Both the position numbers and the translations under genes were made by a program. The notes beneath the pieces were generated by a model that saw nothing but the letters and a program-made list of their open reading frames with translations, had not been told where the DNA came from and did no database searches. Positions 55,425 to 64,000 of a stretch of 64,000 nucleotides of DNA are shown piece after piece (within the stretch, counting starts at the first letter, position 1; every line of letters starts with the position of its first letter). This stretch comes from Pseudomonas sp. VD-NE ins (GTDB lineage: Bacteria; Pseudomonadota; Gammaproteobacteria; Pseudomonadales; Pseudomonadaceae): contig NZ_CP134772.1 of the NCBI RefSeq assembly GCF_031882575.1, positions 6,483,001 through 6,547,000 of the forward strand. The letters are read 5' to 3'.

Positions 55425-56450
55425 ATGCTGACGATCTACTCAGACGATCACCACCTGCACCATGGCCGCTGCGAACTCATCGATGGCCAGCTCAAACCGT
55501 GCTTCGAGATGCCGTCGCGCGCCGACCACGTGCTGCAGCGCGTTAAAAACCAGAACCTCGGCCCAGTCGAAGTGCCGAAGGATTTCGGTCTGGAGCCAAT
55601 CGCCCGCATCCACAGCCGCGAGTACCTCGACTTCTTCAAAGGTGCGTGGGCGCGCTGGACTGAATTCAACACCGACGGCGATCTGCTGCCCTACACCTGG
55701 CCGGCGCGTACCTTGCGTGCAATCAAACCGACCAGCCTGCACGGCCAGCTCGGCTATTACAGCTTCGATGGCGGCGCACCGATCACTGCCGGCACCTGGC
55801 AAGCAGCGTATAGCGCAGCGCAAGTGGCCTTGACCGCGCAAGCCGAAATCCAGCGCGGCGCGCGCAGTGCCTTTGCGTTGTGCCGGCCACCGGGACACCA
55901 TGCTGCCAGCGACTTGATGGGCGGCTATTGCTACCTCAACAACGCCGCCATCGCCGCGCAGGCCTTCCTTGATCAGGGCCACAAGAAGGTCGCGATCCTC
56001 GACGTCGACTATCACCACGGCAACGGCACGCAGTCGATTTTCTACGAGCGCAGCGACGTGCTGTTCACCTCGATCCACGGCCATCCGGAAGCGGAATTCC
56101 CGTTCTTCCTCGGCTACGACGATGAGCGTGGCGAAGGGGCCGGGGAAGGCTTCAACTTCAACTATCCACTGCCCGCCGGCTCCGGCTGGGACGTCTGGAG
56201 TGCAGCGCTGGATCAGGCCTGCGACGAGATCGATCACTACGGCGCCGACGTCATCGTCGTGTCGCTCGGCGTCGACACGTTCAAGGATGACCCGATCTCG
56301 CAGTTCAAACTCGACAGCCCGGATTATCTGGCGATGGGCAAACGCATTGCCGCCCTTGGCAAACCGACGCTGTTCGTCATGGAGGGCGGTTATGCGGTGG
56401 AAGAAATCGGCATCAATGCGGTGAATGTGCTGGAAGGATTCGAGCAATAA
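55425..56450 (+). CDS. Acetylpolyamine amidohydrolase (histone-deacetylase family)
   Basis: A 341-residue class II-like HDAC-fold zinc enzyme. The catalytic His pair is in RPPGHHA (158-159), zinc ligands in DVDYHHGNGT (Asp195, His197) and the third Asp in SLGVDTFKDDP near 282. The loop near the entrance and the length match the bacterial AphA/AphB enzymes that remove acetyl groups from acetylputrescine, acetylcadaverine or similar amines, permitting their use as carbon and nitrogen source. Confidence 0.93.
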   Translation: MLTIYSDDHHLHHGRCELIDGQLKPCFEMPSRADHVLQRVKNQNLGPVEVPKDFGLEPIARIHSREYLDFFKGAWARWTEFNTDGDLLPYTWPARTLRAIKPTSLHGQLGYYSFDGGAPITAGTWQAAYSAAQVALTAQAEIQRGARSAFALCRPPGHHAASDLMGGYCYLNNAAIAAQAFLDQGHKKVAILDVDYHHGNGTQSIFYERSDVLFTSIHGHPEAEFPFFLGYDDERGEGAGEGFNFNYPLPAGSGWDVWSAALDQACDEIDHYGADVIVVSLGVDTFKDDPISQFKLDSPDYLAMGKRIAALGKPTLFVMEGGYAVEEIGINAVNVLEGFEQ

Positions 56451-56600
56451 ACAGACTCGAAACGCACCTATCAAACCCGGACCCGCCCATGCGGGTCTTT
56501 TCAGCCGCAATATCCATGTACCGCACGGCCCCCGCAACCTGCCTCTATCTTGCCCGGAACCGCCGACCTTTCGGCGTCCCCATCAGAGCAGGAGTTGCCC

Positions 56601-59600
56601 ATGCCCGAAATCCCCTCGCCCAGTGCCATCGACGTCTTGACCCAACTGGTGACTGGCCCTTCGATACGAGAAGTTGCTTCGAATACCTTGCGCACGGCGC
56701 TCAAGACGCTGTATCCGGATACGCCTATCGACCCGCAGTTGGCCATGGTCGTCAGACCGACCTGGGTCATTGAAGATGATCGCGTCATACCTGGTCGCCC
56801 TCAGATCGAATCGTTGACCGACACACTGGTGCGCCTGGGTCTCTCCGGCACCATGGTGACGTACCTTGATGGTGAACATTATCTGACCCTGCAGCCCGAT
56901 CGGCCGGCAGCCGTGCAGCTACCGGTAAAGATCAGCGCCATCGGCAAGCTGCTCAATGAACTGGCACCGGTGTTGTTCATCGCCTACAAGGAACAACACG
57001 TCAACTACTGGGACGATTTCACCTACCCGGGACAGCCACGCTGGCAGCAGTTGTCGCAAGCCTTGCGCAACCTGTGGAACCTCGACGCGAATACTCAGTG
57101 GGATGCCGACCAGCGCGCCATGGTCGCGGCGGTTTACAAGCATCCAGACAAACACGAGCGCCTGCCCGCCGACAAATACAAGACACGGGCCTGCCTGATT
57201 GACATCGACCGGGACGACGGTGACGCAGAGAGCCACGTGATCCTGCTCGACACTGCGGTGCTTATCGGCACCGACGACAAGCGCACGCTGATCATGACCC
57301 ACTCGGTAATCTCGGGTTTCGAAAGCTTCGAATCGTTGGAAAAACTCGGAGAAGCCCTGCCGCGTCGTTACTGGAAAGGCGCCTCCAGTGCCGGGTTGAA
57401 ATGGCGACTGGTCGAACCGCAGGGCAATTTCTTTGACTATCAGGCCTGCACACTGATCGCTCTGGAAGCCGACGCCCTCGGTGACATCAATTTTTTTCAA
57501 GGTTCCAGCTCTCGCGAACTTTACCCGCACACCGGGACTTTCGGCGATCCTCGCGAACCGACACCACGCCTCAAACCTCATATCGAGAATCTGCGTCCGA
57601 TGCTGCCCCCCTGGCTCGATAGCGCGGCCCCTGCCGATCAAACCCGTTTCAGCCGGCACCTGCTGGATCTGGCAACCGTGCAGCATTCGAACAACGGAAA
57701 AACCTTCCAGAGCGAAGTTGTCGATCTGCAAACGTTCACCCGTGATGCCTTGCAAAAGGAAATGCTCAAGGATCATCCAACGGCCGGCGAGGTGAAGATC
57801 GATAACATCGAAATCAGCACCACCAGCTTGGTGGTGTGGGGCACGTTCGTATTGCCGGGCAATACCCAGACGCTGACACTCTCGCTGATCGAACTTGCCC
57901 TGCAGAACCTCGCGGGACAGCCAATAGGCAATAAAACCGTACGTTACAAGGATGGCAGCGAGTTGCCGGAATGGATGAGCGCAAGCTACCTGGAACAATT
58001 GGTGAGCCGCGTCAATATCGGCAAGACTTATCCGGCGCACCTGCAAAACCTGCTGGTCGACGACAGCGAGCAAGCAGCGCGGCTTCAAGAGCTCTACACC
58101 AGTCAGTTGCCCATCGAACTGCCGCTGCTGGCGCTGCAACACAAAATTCAAGGCAAGGCCGGCATCACTGAGCAGGGTTACCGATATGTCGTCGCCGCAC
58201 TGGCCAACACCAGTGATGAACGTTATGTCGATCGCGAGGAAATCGTCATTCGCCCACTGGCATTCGTTGCCCATCGCACCCGTTCAACGGCGGACACCGT
58301 CAATAACATGTTTGTCATCGGTCCGCGCGAAGTGGATAAAGGACCGTGCCTCCTGTATCGGCCACTGTTCGAAATGGCGCTGATGCAGTTTCCCTCCCAT
58401 GCCAACTTGCTGTACGAGATCCAGCATTCCCGGAGTTTGCGTGAATCGGTGCTGGCCTGGTTGCCAGACGATGTGCGCTTCAACTACAGCCAGTTCGTGT
58501 TCACCGCCAGACTGCCTTCGATATGGACGATCCCGCAATTGCTGGTCAACCCTGCGACTGCCCTCGACATGTCCGGCGTGGTCGCATTGGGTACTGCGAC
58601 GATCGATCACTTTGTGCTTTCAACACTGCATGAGAGCAATGTCCAGGCTGTCCTCATGCAAGCCGATCGCCAGTCGGTCTCCGATGCAGAGGCTTGCTGG
58701 GCAACGCTTAAACACGGCGGCTGGCTGATCTTCAACGCGGCCCTGCCATTCCTGGGGCGCAGCGTCGGTACAGCGGCGTGGATCTGGCAGATCATGGACG
58801 ATCTGCAGGAGGTCAGTGATGTGGCCAACGAGCAATCCGGCAAGACGGCCTGGGCAGCGATTGCCGACATCCTTCTGGCATTGGGCATGGTGCTCGCCCA
58901 TCGGGCGGTACTGGGTGACAAGCCGCACCGCGAATCGATCAACATTCAAGAACTCCCGCAGATCAAAACCAGCGAACGCGTCGTCGGCAACCCGTTGCAG
59001 TTACCGGACGTCTCCAGCAGCGCACTGCCCGCTGCTCACGAGATGTCGGTCAATCCTTTTGCCGCACTGAAACGATCTCCAGTCGCGCTGGCAGCGTTGC
59101 TCGACAGCTTTCAGGTTGCCAAACCAACAGGAATAGGCGATGTCGCCAACGAGGGTTCACACCGGTATCTCTATCCTCGCCAGAAACAATGGTACGCCCC
59201 CGTGGGCAGCCGCTGGTTCGAAGTCACCCTCAACGAACACGAAGAAGTCCAGATCATCGACTCCCGCCAGCAGCCGCCGCTTAAAGGCCCGACGCTGGCG
59301 CGCACCGCTGGGGGGCAATGGGTGATCGACCTTCGCTTGCGCCTGCGCGGTGGCGGACCAGACAGCGCCCTCAAGAAGATTCAGGACTTCAACAAGATGA
59401 GCGTGAGAAAACTGACCGCCAAAATCAGTGCTTTTGACACGACGATGCAAGCCAAGCAGACCCAGCGCAACGCAGACCACGCAGCGTTTGAAGGCTCGCC
59501 TGCGCCAGACCGTGCAAAAGCACGCGAGAAGTATCTGGCGACGCTCGATTCACAGCACAAGGCGTATGGCACGAGCATCGAACAGATCAGGGCTTTGAAT

Positions 59601-61208
59601 CACAAAGAGCCCATACCCAACTACCGGATCGTTATGACTGAGCGCCTGGAGATGCAGTTGTTTCTCGGCCAGGAGTGCCTTGCTGAACACTCCACGGAAC
59701 TTCAAGACAACCTGAAGACGATACAGACAATGCTTGCCAATGAAGCCGGCTTCGCCGCCGAGACGTTTGTTCAGACGTTCGAAAAAATGACCGATCTGAC
59801 CCAGGCCATCATTGAAAAAATGGAATCGGCCGAGAGTCGTTTTAAAGAACTGACCCGGTTGGGACAAGAGGCTGGCGGAGTTATTCACAAGTATCGCAAG
59901 ATGTTGCCTGGCTATGATCTCAATGACCTCAAGCTACTGCAGATCAGTCTCGGCCAGGAGATCTGCCTCAAGACCGGTGAGACGACAACTGACGCTAGCG
60001 CCTATCAGAGACTTTCCACCCTCATCGAAGATGCTGCGTTGAATATCCAGAGCACGCTGAATCTGACCGCCGACGAAAGTTTGGCCAACCTGCGCGAACG
60101 CACGGATACATTGAACAGTGTGACCGAACAATTTACCGCAATCGACCAGCGCTTTGGCGATCTGCTCATCGACTATCCCGAGCAGATCGACAAGCCGCGA
60201 TTCGAACTCGTGCGTAGTCGGGTGATTGCCTTCAAGGCCCCTGCGGACAAGGCTCTGGCCGATTTGCTGCGCTACAAGCACTTGCTGGCACCGGTGCCAG
60301 GACCTTCCCGGCCGGCATCCACATCAACGACACGCCGGATCATCAAGACCAAGTCCAGAGGCACGCTGGTCGGTGTGCGTAAAAAGAGCATCGAGGGCCT
60401 CGATACCGACCAGGTGGAAGTACGTACCAACCTGACAGGCGTGATTGCCACATTCCAGGAAGAATCACCCGGCGTGTGGGTCGAACAGCGCGCGCCAAAA
60501 CCAAAACCAAAACCGCCCAAGACCAGTCCCAACCTGAAGAAAAGTATTCTTGAAGGTCAGGCGCTGATCGACGGTCTCGCCGCCTTCCACAGGCGTATCG
60601 AGGCCCAAATCAAACTAGGGCCGCGGATTCCTGTTGCGATCGAAGAGGATTATCACCGGCATGCAGCCATTTTGCGTAAAGCCAACGCCGCAATCGATGA
60701 AGCATTGACCGCCAGCAATCTGACCGCTGATCTCAAGAAACCGACCGAAGAGCTCGGCCATAAGCTTGATGAGACCGCAAAAGCGCTTGTCAAAAAAGGC
60801 ACCAGTACGCGCATCAGACTGGTCAAGCAACAACCCCCGACGGCGGCAGGGGTTCAGTGGCTGAAGGACGAGGGTGAAGTGACGATTTCACAAACCGTGA
60901 CCCGACACCCACTCAAAAGTCACGCCAATGATTTTCTCGACGAATACAAAATAAGCGACGCCCACACTGGCGAGCCGCTGTGTTACGCACATTTCCATTA
61001 CAGCAGCGTGGAGGCACCCGTCGCTCCGTTCCCCCCCGGCCACATGAAAACCGTGGCGCAGCAGTATATGAGAGGCGCCTATGAGCCACGCCATCTCAGC
61101 GATCAGGCACTGATCGCGATCCACCGCAGCTACATTTCCGACAAGTCTGCACGGGCGTTGTTTGTCACAACTGCCACGCCTGTCGCAGCCGAATCAGCGC
61201 CGCTTTGA
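56601..61208 (+). CDS. Very large toxin-like protein, DUF6543/dermonecrotic-toxin-like type
   Basis: A 1535-residue protein. The central block around residues 560-680 (GPCLLYRPLFEMALMQFPS and VLAWLPDDVRFNYSQFVF) is typical of large Pseudomonas proteins labelled DUF6543 or dermonecrotic toxin domain-containing, recalled from memory. Two hydrophobic helices at about 706-735 and 750-772 could insert in a membrane. A long helical, coiled-coil-like part follows (about 925-1240), then a KPKPKPPK segment near 1300 and the C-terminal block containing FLDEYKISDA and YAHFHYSS. There is no signal peptide and no clear catalytic motif. The ATG at 56601 has AGCAGGAG before it. Its 3' end overlaps the convergent MocR gene by 44 bp. 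Target and secretion route are unknown. Confidence 0.75.
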   Translation: MPEIPSPSAIDVLTQLVTGPSIREVASNTLRTALKTLYPDTPIDPQLAMVVRPTWVIEDDRVIPGRPQIESLTDTLVRLGLSGTMVTYLDGEHYLTLQPDRPAAVQLPVKISAIGKLLNELAPVLFIAYKEQHVNYWDDFTYPGQPRWQQLSQALRNLWNLDANTQWDADQRAMVAAVYKHPDKHERLPADKYKTRACLIDIDRDDGDAESHVILLDTAVLIGTDDKRTLIMTHSVISGFESFESLEKLGEALPRRYWKGASSAGLKWRLVEPQGNFFDYQACTLIALEADALGDINFFQGSSSRELYPHTGTFGDPREPTPRLKPHIENLRPMLPPWLDSAAPADQTRFSRHLLDLATVQHSNNGKTFQSEVVDLQTFTRDALQKEMLKDHPTAGEVKIDNIEISTTSLVVWGTFVLPGNTQTLTLSLIELALQNLAGQPIGNKTVRYKDGSELPEWMSASYLEQLVSRVNIGKTYPAHLQNLLVDDSEQAARLQELYTSQLPIELPLLALQHKIQGKAGITEQGYRYVVAALANTSDERYVDREEIVIRPLAFVAHRTRSTADTVNNMFVIGPREVDKGPCLLYRPLFEMALMQFPSHANLLYEIQHSRSLRESVLAWLPDDVRFNYSQFVFTARLPSIWTIPQLLVNPATALDMSGVVALGTATIDHFVLSTLHESNVQAVLMQADRQSVSDAEACWATLKHGGWLIFNAALPFLGRSVGTAAWIWQIMDDLQEVSDVANEQSGKTAWAAIADILLALGMVLAHRAVLGDKPHRESINIQELPQIKTSERVVGNPLQLPDVSSSALPAAHEMSVNPFAALKRSPVALAALLDSFQVAKPTGIGDVANEGSHRYLYPRQKQWYAPVGSRWFEVTLNEHEEVQIIDSRQQPPLKGPTLARTAGGQWVIDLRLRLRGGGPDSALKKIQDFNKMSVRKLTAKISAFDTTMQAKQTQRNADHAAFEGSPAPDRAKAREKYLATLDSQHKAYGTSIEQIRALNHKEPIPNYRIVMTERLEMQLFLGQECLAEHSTELQDNLKTIQTMLANEAGFAAETFVQTFEKMTDLTQAIIEKMESAESRFKELTRLGQEAGGVIHKYRKMLPGYDLNDLKLLQISLGQEICLKTGETTTDASAYQRLSTLIEDAALNIQSTLNLTADESLANLRERTDTLNSVTEQFTAIDQRFGDLLIDYPEQIDKPRFELVRSRVIAFKAPADKALADLLRYKHLLAPVPGPSRPASTSTTRRIIKTKSRGTLVGVRKKSIEGLDTDQVEVRTNLTGVIATFQEESPGVWVEQRAPKPKPKPPKTSPNLKKSILEGQALIDGLAAFHRRIEAQIKLGPRIPVAIEEDYHRHAAILRKANAAIDEALTASNLTADLKKPTEELGHKLDETAKALVKKGTSTRIRLVKQQPPTAAGVQWLKDEGEVTISQTVTRHPLKSHANDFLDEYKISDAHTGEPLCYAHFHYSSVEAPVAPFPPGHMKTVAQQYMRGAYEPRHLSDQALIAIHRSYISDKSARALFVTTATPVAAESAPL

Positions 61209-62718
61209 TCGCCGGCTCAGGTACGGCAGCGAAGCCCAGCACCAAGCCGGCACGCCGGTCCAGCGGCACAGTGGAATCAGGCAGCCAGTAACTGCTCAAG
61301 CCGTTGATCTCCACGCCCACGCGGGTGGCCTGTTCGATCAGTTGCCGCTCGCGCTCGATGCTGTCGACGGTCACCGTCAAATGCAGTCCGGCGGAAACGG
61401 CGGGTAAATCGCCCACACCGGCAATAGCTGCCGGCCATCCGTCGAGCAAGGTATTGCGGCGACTCAGCGCGGCACGGCGCATGCGTCGGATATGCCGCTG
61501 GAAATGCCCGGCCGCCATGAACTCAGCCATCACCGCCTGGGTACTCACCTCGGAATGCCGGACATCCACCGCCCGGCGTTGCGAGAAGGCATCGACCAGC
61601 GCCGGGGGCAGCACCAGATAACCAAGGCGCAATGCCGGGAACGCAACCTTGCCGAAGGTGCCGACATACAGCACTCGCCCCTGTCGATCGAGTGCTGCCA
61701 ACGGTGCCAGCGGCGCACCGGTGTAGCGGTATTCGCCATCGTAGTCATCCTCGACGATCCAGCCTTGGTTGCGCTCGGCCCAGGCGAGCAGTTCGAGGCG
61801 TCGGGCAAGGCTCATCACCACGCCGGTCGGGTATTGATGAGACGGCGTCACATAGGCCACCCGACAATCGCCGGTGGCTGACAACGCCGAGCAATCCATG
61901 CCCTCTTCGTCCACGGCAATGCCGTGCAAACGAGCGCCCGCCACCGCGAACGCATGACCGGCCGCGCGGTAGCCCGGATTCTCGATCGCCACGCCATCGC
62001 CCGGCTCTACCAGCAACTGTGCACAAAGGCTGATTCCTTGCTGCGCGCCGCTGGTGATCACTATTTGTTCAGGCGAGCACTGCATGCCGCGCGAACTGCG
62101 CAGATAGGCGGCGATCATTGCACGCAGACGCGCATCGCCGGACGGATCGCCATAGCACAGTTGCTCCAGATCCGGTTTGCGCCAGAAAGCCGCATTCAGC
62201 TTGGCCCACACCTCAAACGGGAACAGATCAAACGCCGGAACCCCGACCCGAAAGGCACGCGGCGGGCCACTCGGTGGCTTGGACAAATGGTTGTTTTCAA
62301 TGCGCGAAAAACCACCGCTGTGGATAACTTTACTGGATGGAATCACAGGCAAATCCAGCCAATTTGTGGATAAGGCTGTGGGTAAGCCTGTTGAAAACCC
62401 TGTGGATACTTTTGTGGATAATTTTTTCGCAGAGCTCGCTACCGGCATCAATTGTGCGACGTAGGTGCCATCCCCTACCCGCCCTTCGATAAAGCCTTCG
62501 GCATACAGTTGATCGTAGGCGCGCACCACGCTGTTGCGGGAAATGCCCAACGCCGTTGCCAGATCGCGACTGGCCGGTAACCGCGTACCACTCGCCAGCC
62601 TTCCATCCAGTACCCGCAGGCGCAACGCCTGATAGAGCTGACTACTCAAACCCTGACGGCGATCAAGCTCGATACCCGCAGGGTTGAAGGGCATGGATAA
62701 CGTCGGCGAATCGGGCAT
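61165..62718 (-). CDS. MocR/PdxR-type regulator (GntR helix-turn-helix fused to aminotransferase fold)
   Basis: A 517-residue regulator. The GntR winged helix is at about 15-85 (LYQALRLRVLDGRLASGTRLPASRDLA, in part: RLPASRDLATALGISRNSV), and the class I aminotransferase-like domain at about 150-510, with the PLP Lys expected in GTFGKVAFPALRLGYLV. The interdomain linker (about 88-150) is long and holds tetrapeptide repeats ending ST; at DNA level these are DnaA-box-like (see repeat). It is divergent from the PaiB-like gene with 92 bp between, and an inverted repeat lies there. The ligand is probably a PLP or amino compound; the target is probably the divergent gene. Confidence 0.92.
   Translation of the reverse strand: MPDSPTLSMPFNPAGIELDRRQGLSSQLYQALRLRVLDGRLASGTRLPASRDLATALGISRNSVVRAYDQLYAEGFIEGRVGDGTYVAQLMPVASSAKKLSTKVSTGFSTGLPTALSTNWLDLPVIPSSKVIHSGGFSRIENNHLSKPPSGPPRAFRVGVPAFDLFPFEVWAKLNAAFWRKPDLEQLCYGDPSGDARLRAMIAAYLRSSRGMQCSPEQIVITSGAQQGISLCAQLLVEPGDGVAIENPGYRAAGHAFAVAGARLHGIAVDEEGMDCSALSATGDCRVAYVTPSHQYPTGVVMSLARRLELLAWAERNQGWIVEDDYDGEYRYTGAPLAPLAALDRQGRVLYVGTFGKVAFPALRLGYLVLPPALVDAFSQRRAVDVRHSEVSTQAVMAEFMAAGHFQRHIRRMRRAALSRRNTLLDGWPAAIAGVGDLPAVSAGLHLTVTVDSIERERQLIEQATRVGVEINGLSSYWLPDSTVPLDRRAGLVLGFAAVPEPAIKAALIRLRQAWQL
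62319..62421 (-). repeat. Cluster of five DnaA-box-like 9-mers in the MocR linker
   Basis: TTATCCACA (minus strand) occurs exactly at 62319-62327, 62365-62373 and 62413-62421, and with one mismatch at 62377-62385 (TTACCCACA) and 62401-62409 (GTATCCACA). All five point the same way. Four lie on a 12-bp period that encodes a tetrapeptide repeat with the pattern x-x-S/P-T (KLST, KVST, GFST, GLPT, ALST), so both a DnaA-binding role and a simple repeat expansion are possible. Confidence 0.8.
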
Positions 62719-62725
62719 GGCAATG

Positions 62726-62768
62726 GACCTATGAAATTGGTCATCAATGGCTCTTACAACAGACCAAT
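62726..62768. promoter_or_regulatory. Operator-like inverted repeats between MocR and PaiB-like genes
   Basis: ATTGGTC (62736-62742) and GACCAAT (62762-62768) are inverted, and GGACCTAT at 62725-62732 adds a further half-site. MocR regulators generally bind repeats of this size in the divergent promoter of their target. Confidence 0.55.
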
Positions 62769-62810
62769 AGCCTGCCTACGATGCAGGCATTCGCCAAGGA
62801 AAATCTGTCC

Positions 62811-63434
62811 ATGTACACGCCACGCGCCTTTGCCATCGAAGAGTTGTCCCAACTGCACGAACTGATTCTCGCCACCCGCCTCGCCATTCTGGTGACCCAC
62901 GGCGAAAACGGTCTGCAAGCCAGTCATGTGCCAGTGCTGCTGCATTGTGAACAAGGCGAGTACGGCACGCTGTACGGGCACTTGGCGCGCGCCAATCCAC
63001 AATGGAAAGACCTGCGCGACGGCGCCGAAGCCATGCTGATTTTTGCCGGTGCCGACGCCTACGTCAGCCCGGGCTTTTACCCGAGCAAGGCCGAACACGG
63101 CAAAGTCGTGCCGACCTGGAACTACATCGCCGTGCATGCCTATGGCCACGCCGAAACCTTCAGCGATGGCGGGCGCCTGCTCGACATCGTCAGCACCCTC
63201 ACTGACCGTCATGAATCCGGCCGCGCCCAGCCGTGGTCAGTCGAGGACGCGCCCGCCGATTACATCGACGGCATGCTCAAAGCGATTGTCGGTTTCGCCA
63301 TTCCCATCGACCGCCTCGAAGGCAAGCGCAAACTCAGCCAGAACCGCAGCGCCGAAGACATTGCCGGCGTGCGCGAAGGCCTGGCGGCCAGCCCCGAGAT
63401 CAACGATCAAACCCTCGCCCGATTGATGCGCTAA
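62811..63434 (+). CDS. PaiB-like FMN-binding protein (negative transcriptional regulator family)
   Basis: A 207-residue protein of the FMN-binding split-barrel PaiB family. It starts MYTPRAFAIEE and has LVTHGENGLQASHVPVLL near 27-44, VSPGFYPSKAEHGKVVPTWNY near 84-104 and the helix KRKLSQNRSAED near 175, all typical. PaiB was described as a repressor in Bacillus, but the fold also binds haem or flavin, so the molecular role is uncertain. The ATG at 62811 has AAGGA upstream. A GNAT gene follows after 10 bp; PaiA, the partner of PaiB in Bacillus, is also a GNAT protein. Confidence 0.9.
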   Translation: MYTPRAFAIEELSQLHELILATRLAILVTHGENGLQASHVPVLLHCEQGEYGTLYGHLARANPQWKDLRDGAEAMLIFAGADAYVSPGFYPSKAEHGKVVPTWNYIAVHAYGHAETFSDGGRLLDIVSTLTDRHESGRAQPWSVEDAPADYIDGMLKAIVGFAIPIDRLEGKRKLSQNRSAEDIAGVREGLAASPEINDQTLARLMR

Positions 63435-63444
63435 GGAAATCACC

Positions 63445-63891
63445 ATGAGTCAGATCGACATTCGCCCGGTCAGCGCGGACGACCACGCCGCGTGGCTGCC
63501 GCTGTGGCAGGCTTACCTGCAGTTCTACAACACCGAACTGCCAGACGCTGTAACCGACAGCACCTGGCAGCGCTTTCTGGACCCGGGCGAGCCAACCCAC
63601 GCAGCATTGGCGTGGGCCGACGGTAAAGCCGTGGGCATGGTGCATTACATCTACCATCGCTCGAACTGGAGCATCGAAAACTCCTGCTACCTTCAAGACC
63701 TGCTGGTGATACCCGAAACCCGCGGCACCGGCGTCGGCCGCCTGTTGATCGAACACGTTTACGCCACGGCCAAGGCTGACGGCTGCTGCAAAGTGCACTG
63801 GCTGACCCACGAAACCAACGCCACCGCGATCCAGCTCTACGAGCGCATCGCCGAACGCCCCGGCTTCATCCAGTTTCGCAAAGCCCTTTAA
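63445..63891 (+). CDS. GNAT-family N-acetyltransferase
   Basis: A 148-residue GNAT protein. The acetyl-CoA motif LLVIPETRGTGVGRLLIEH (pattern Q/RxxGxG/A as RGTGVG) is at about 90-108. It follows the PaiB-like gene by 10 bp and precedes another GNAT gene by 12 bp, with AGGAAAT before its ATG, so all three form one operon under the MocR regulator. Substrate is unknown; a polyamine or an amino acid is plausible from the PaiA analogy. Confidence 0.92.
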   Translation: MSQIDIRPVSADDHAAWLPLWQAYLQFYNTELPDAVTDSTWQRFLDPGEPTHAALAWADGKAVGMVHYIYHRSNWSIENSCYLQDLLVIPETRGTGVGRLLIEHVYATAKADGCCKVHWLTHETNATAIQLYERIAERPGFIQFRKAL

Positions 63892-63903
63892 GGAGACGCA
63901 CGC

Positions 63904-64000
63904 ATGACCGCTTCACTCGCTGACTGGAAAGGCGTCGCCGCCCCCACCGCCACGTTGCTTGAAGGGCGTTTTATTCGCTTGGAAAGACTCGACCCGGCGC
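63904..64000 (+). CDS. GNAT-family acetyltransferase, 3' end outside window
   Basis: The first 32 codons of a protein that begins MTASLADWKGVAAPTATLLE and continues with FIRLERLDPA, the opening typical of RimJ/RimL-type GNAT proteins. AAGGAGACG lies before the ATG, 12 bp after the previous stop. The rest lies beyond the window. Confidence 0.7.
   Translation, partial: MTASLADWKGVAAPTATLLEGRFIRLERLDPA

Noticed and set aside
62319..62421. DnaA boxes as a chromosomal replication origin
   Set aside because: No dnaA, dnaN, rpmH or other origin-linked gene is near, and the boxes lie within a gene.

Overview
The window is a stretch of chromosome from a fluorescent Pseudomonas, most likely of the P. 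fluorescens species complex. The evidence is the P. aeruginosa-like gene order of the hupA-rubredoxin-ubiCA-phoBR-pst and purEK-aspA blocks, the GC-rich codon use, the REP repeats (GTGGGAGCGAGCCTGCTCGC type) and the accessory genes typical of that group.

Bases 1-12968 (minus strand) hold the structural half of a type VI secretion system in the order tssA-B-C-E-(accessory)-F-G-clpV-sigma54 activator. This is the order of the P. aeruginosa H2-T6SS; the membrane complex and fha/stp/stk genes would lie to the left of the window, and no hcp is seen. An AT-rich accessory cassette (small membrane protein, PAAR spike, unknown protein, polytopic membrane protein) is lodged between tssE and tssF and looks like an effector-immunity module. 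Divergently, 13682-21337 is a second effector island: vgrG, a DUF4123 adaptor, three tandem copies of one lipoprotein gene on an 833-bp repeat, and a class-3 lipase effector. A three-gene phospholipid operon (CDP-alcohol phosphatidyltransferase, PlsC-like acyltransferase, CdsA-like cytidylyltransferase) follows at 21491-23650.

Bases 23750-42381 are conserved housekeeping: hupA, rubredoxin reductase and rubredoxin (the 55-codon rubredoxin gene is easily missed), ubiC-ubiA, a small secreted protein, phoB-phoR, a CNNM/CBS membrane protein, an M23 peptidase, a response regulator, and phoU-pstB-pstA-pstC-pstS with recognisable Pho boxes before phoB, pstC and pstS, then an MFS transporter. Bases 42757-53532 continue with a thioesterase, a hexose-6-phosphate mutarotase-like protein, DUF3299 and GlsB-type proteins, purK-purE, a lone metzincin-like gene, a LysR regulator divergent from aspA, an alanine/sodium symporter and asparaginase ansA; aspA, the symporter and ansA together form an Asp/Asn/Ala use block.

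From 53605 the content is more strain-specific: an orphan 114-residue protein, an AraC regulator and an acetylpolyamine amidohydrolase, a 1535-residue toxin-like protein of the DUF6543/dermonecrotic-toxin-like type, a MocR/PdxR-type regulator divergent from a PaiB-like protein, and two GNAT acetyltransferases (the last cut by the window end). The most unusual signals are a cluster of DnaA-box-like sequences inside the MocR gene, the 833-bp triplication of lipoprotein genes with signs of gene conversion, the cassette inside the T6SS operon, and a strongly structured untranslated region before the symporter gene. No tRNA, rRNA, CRISPR array or insertion sequence was recognised.
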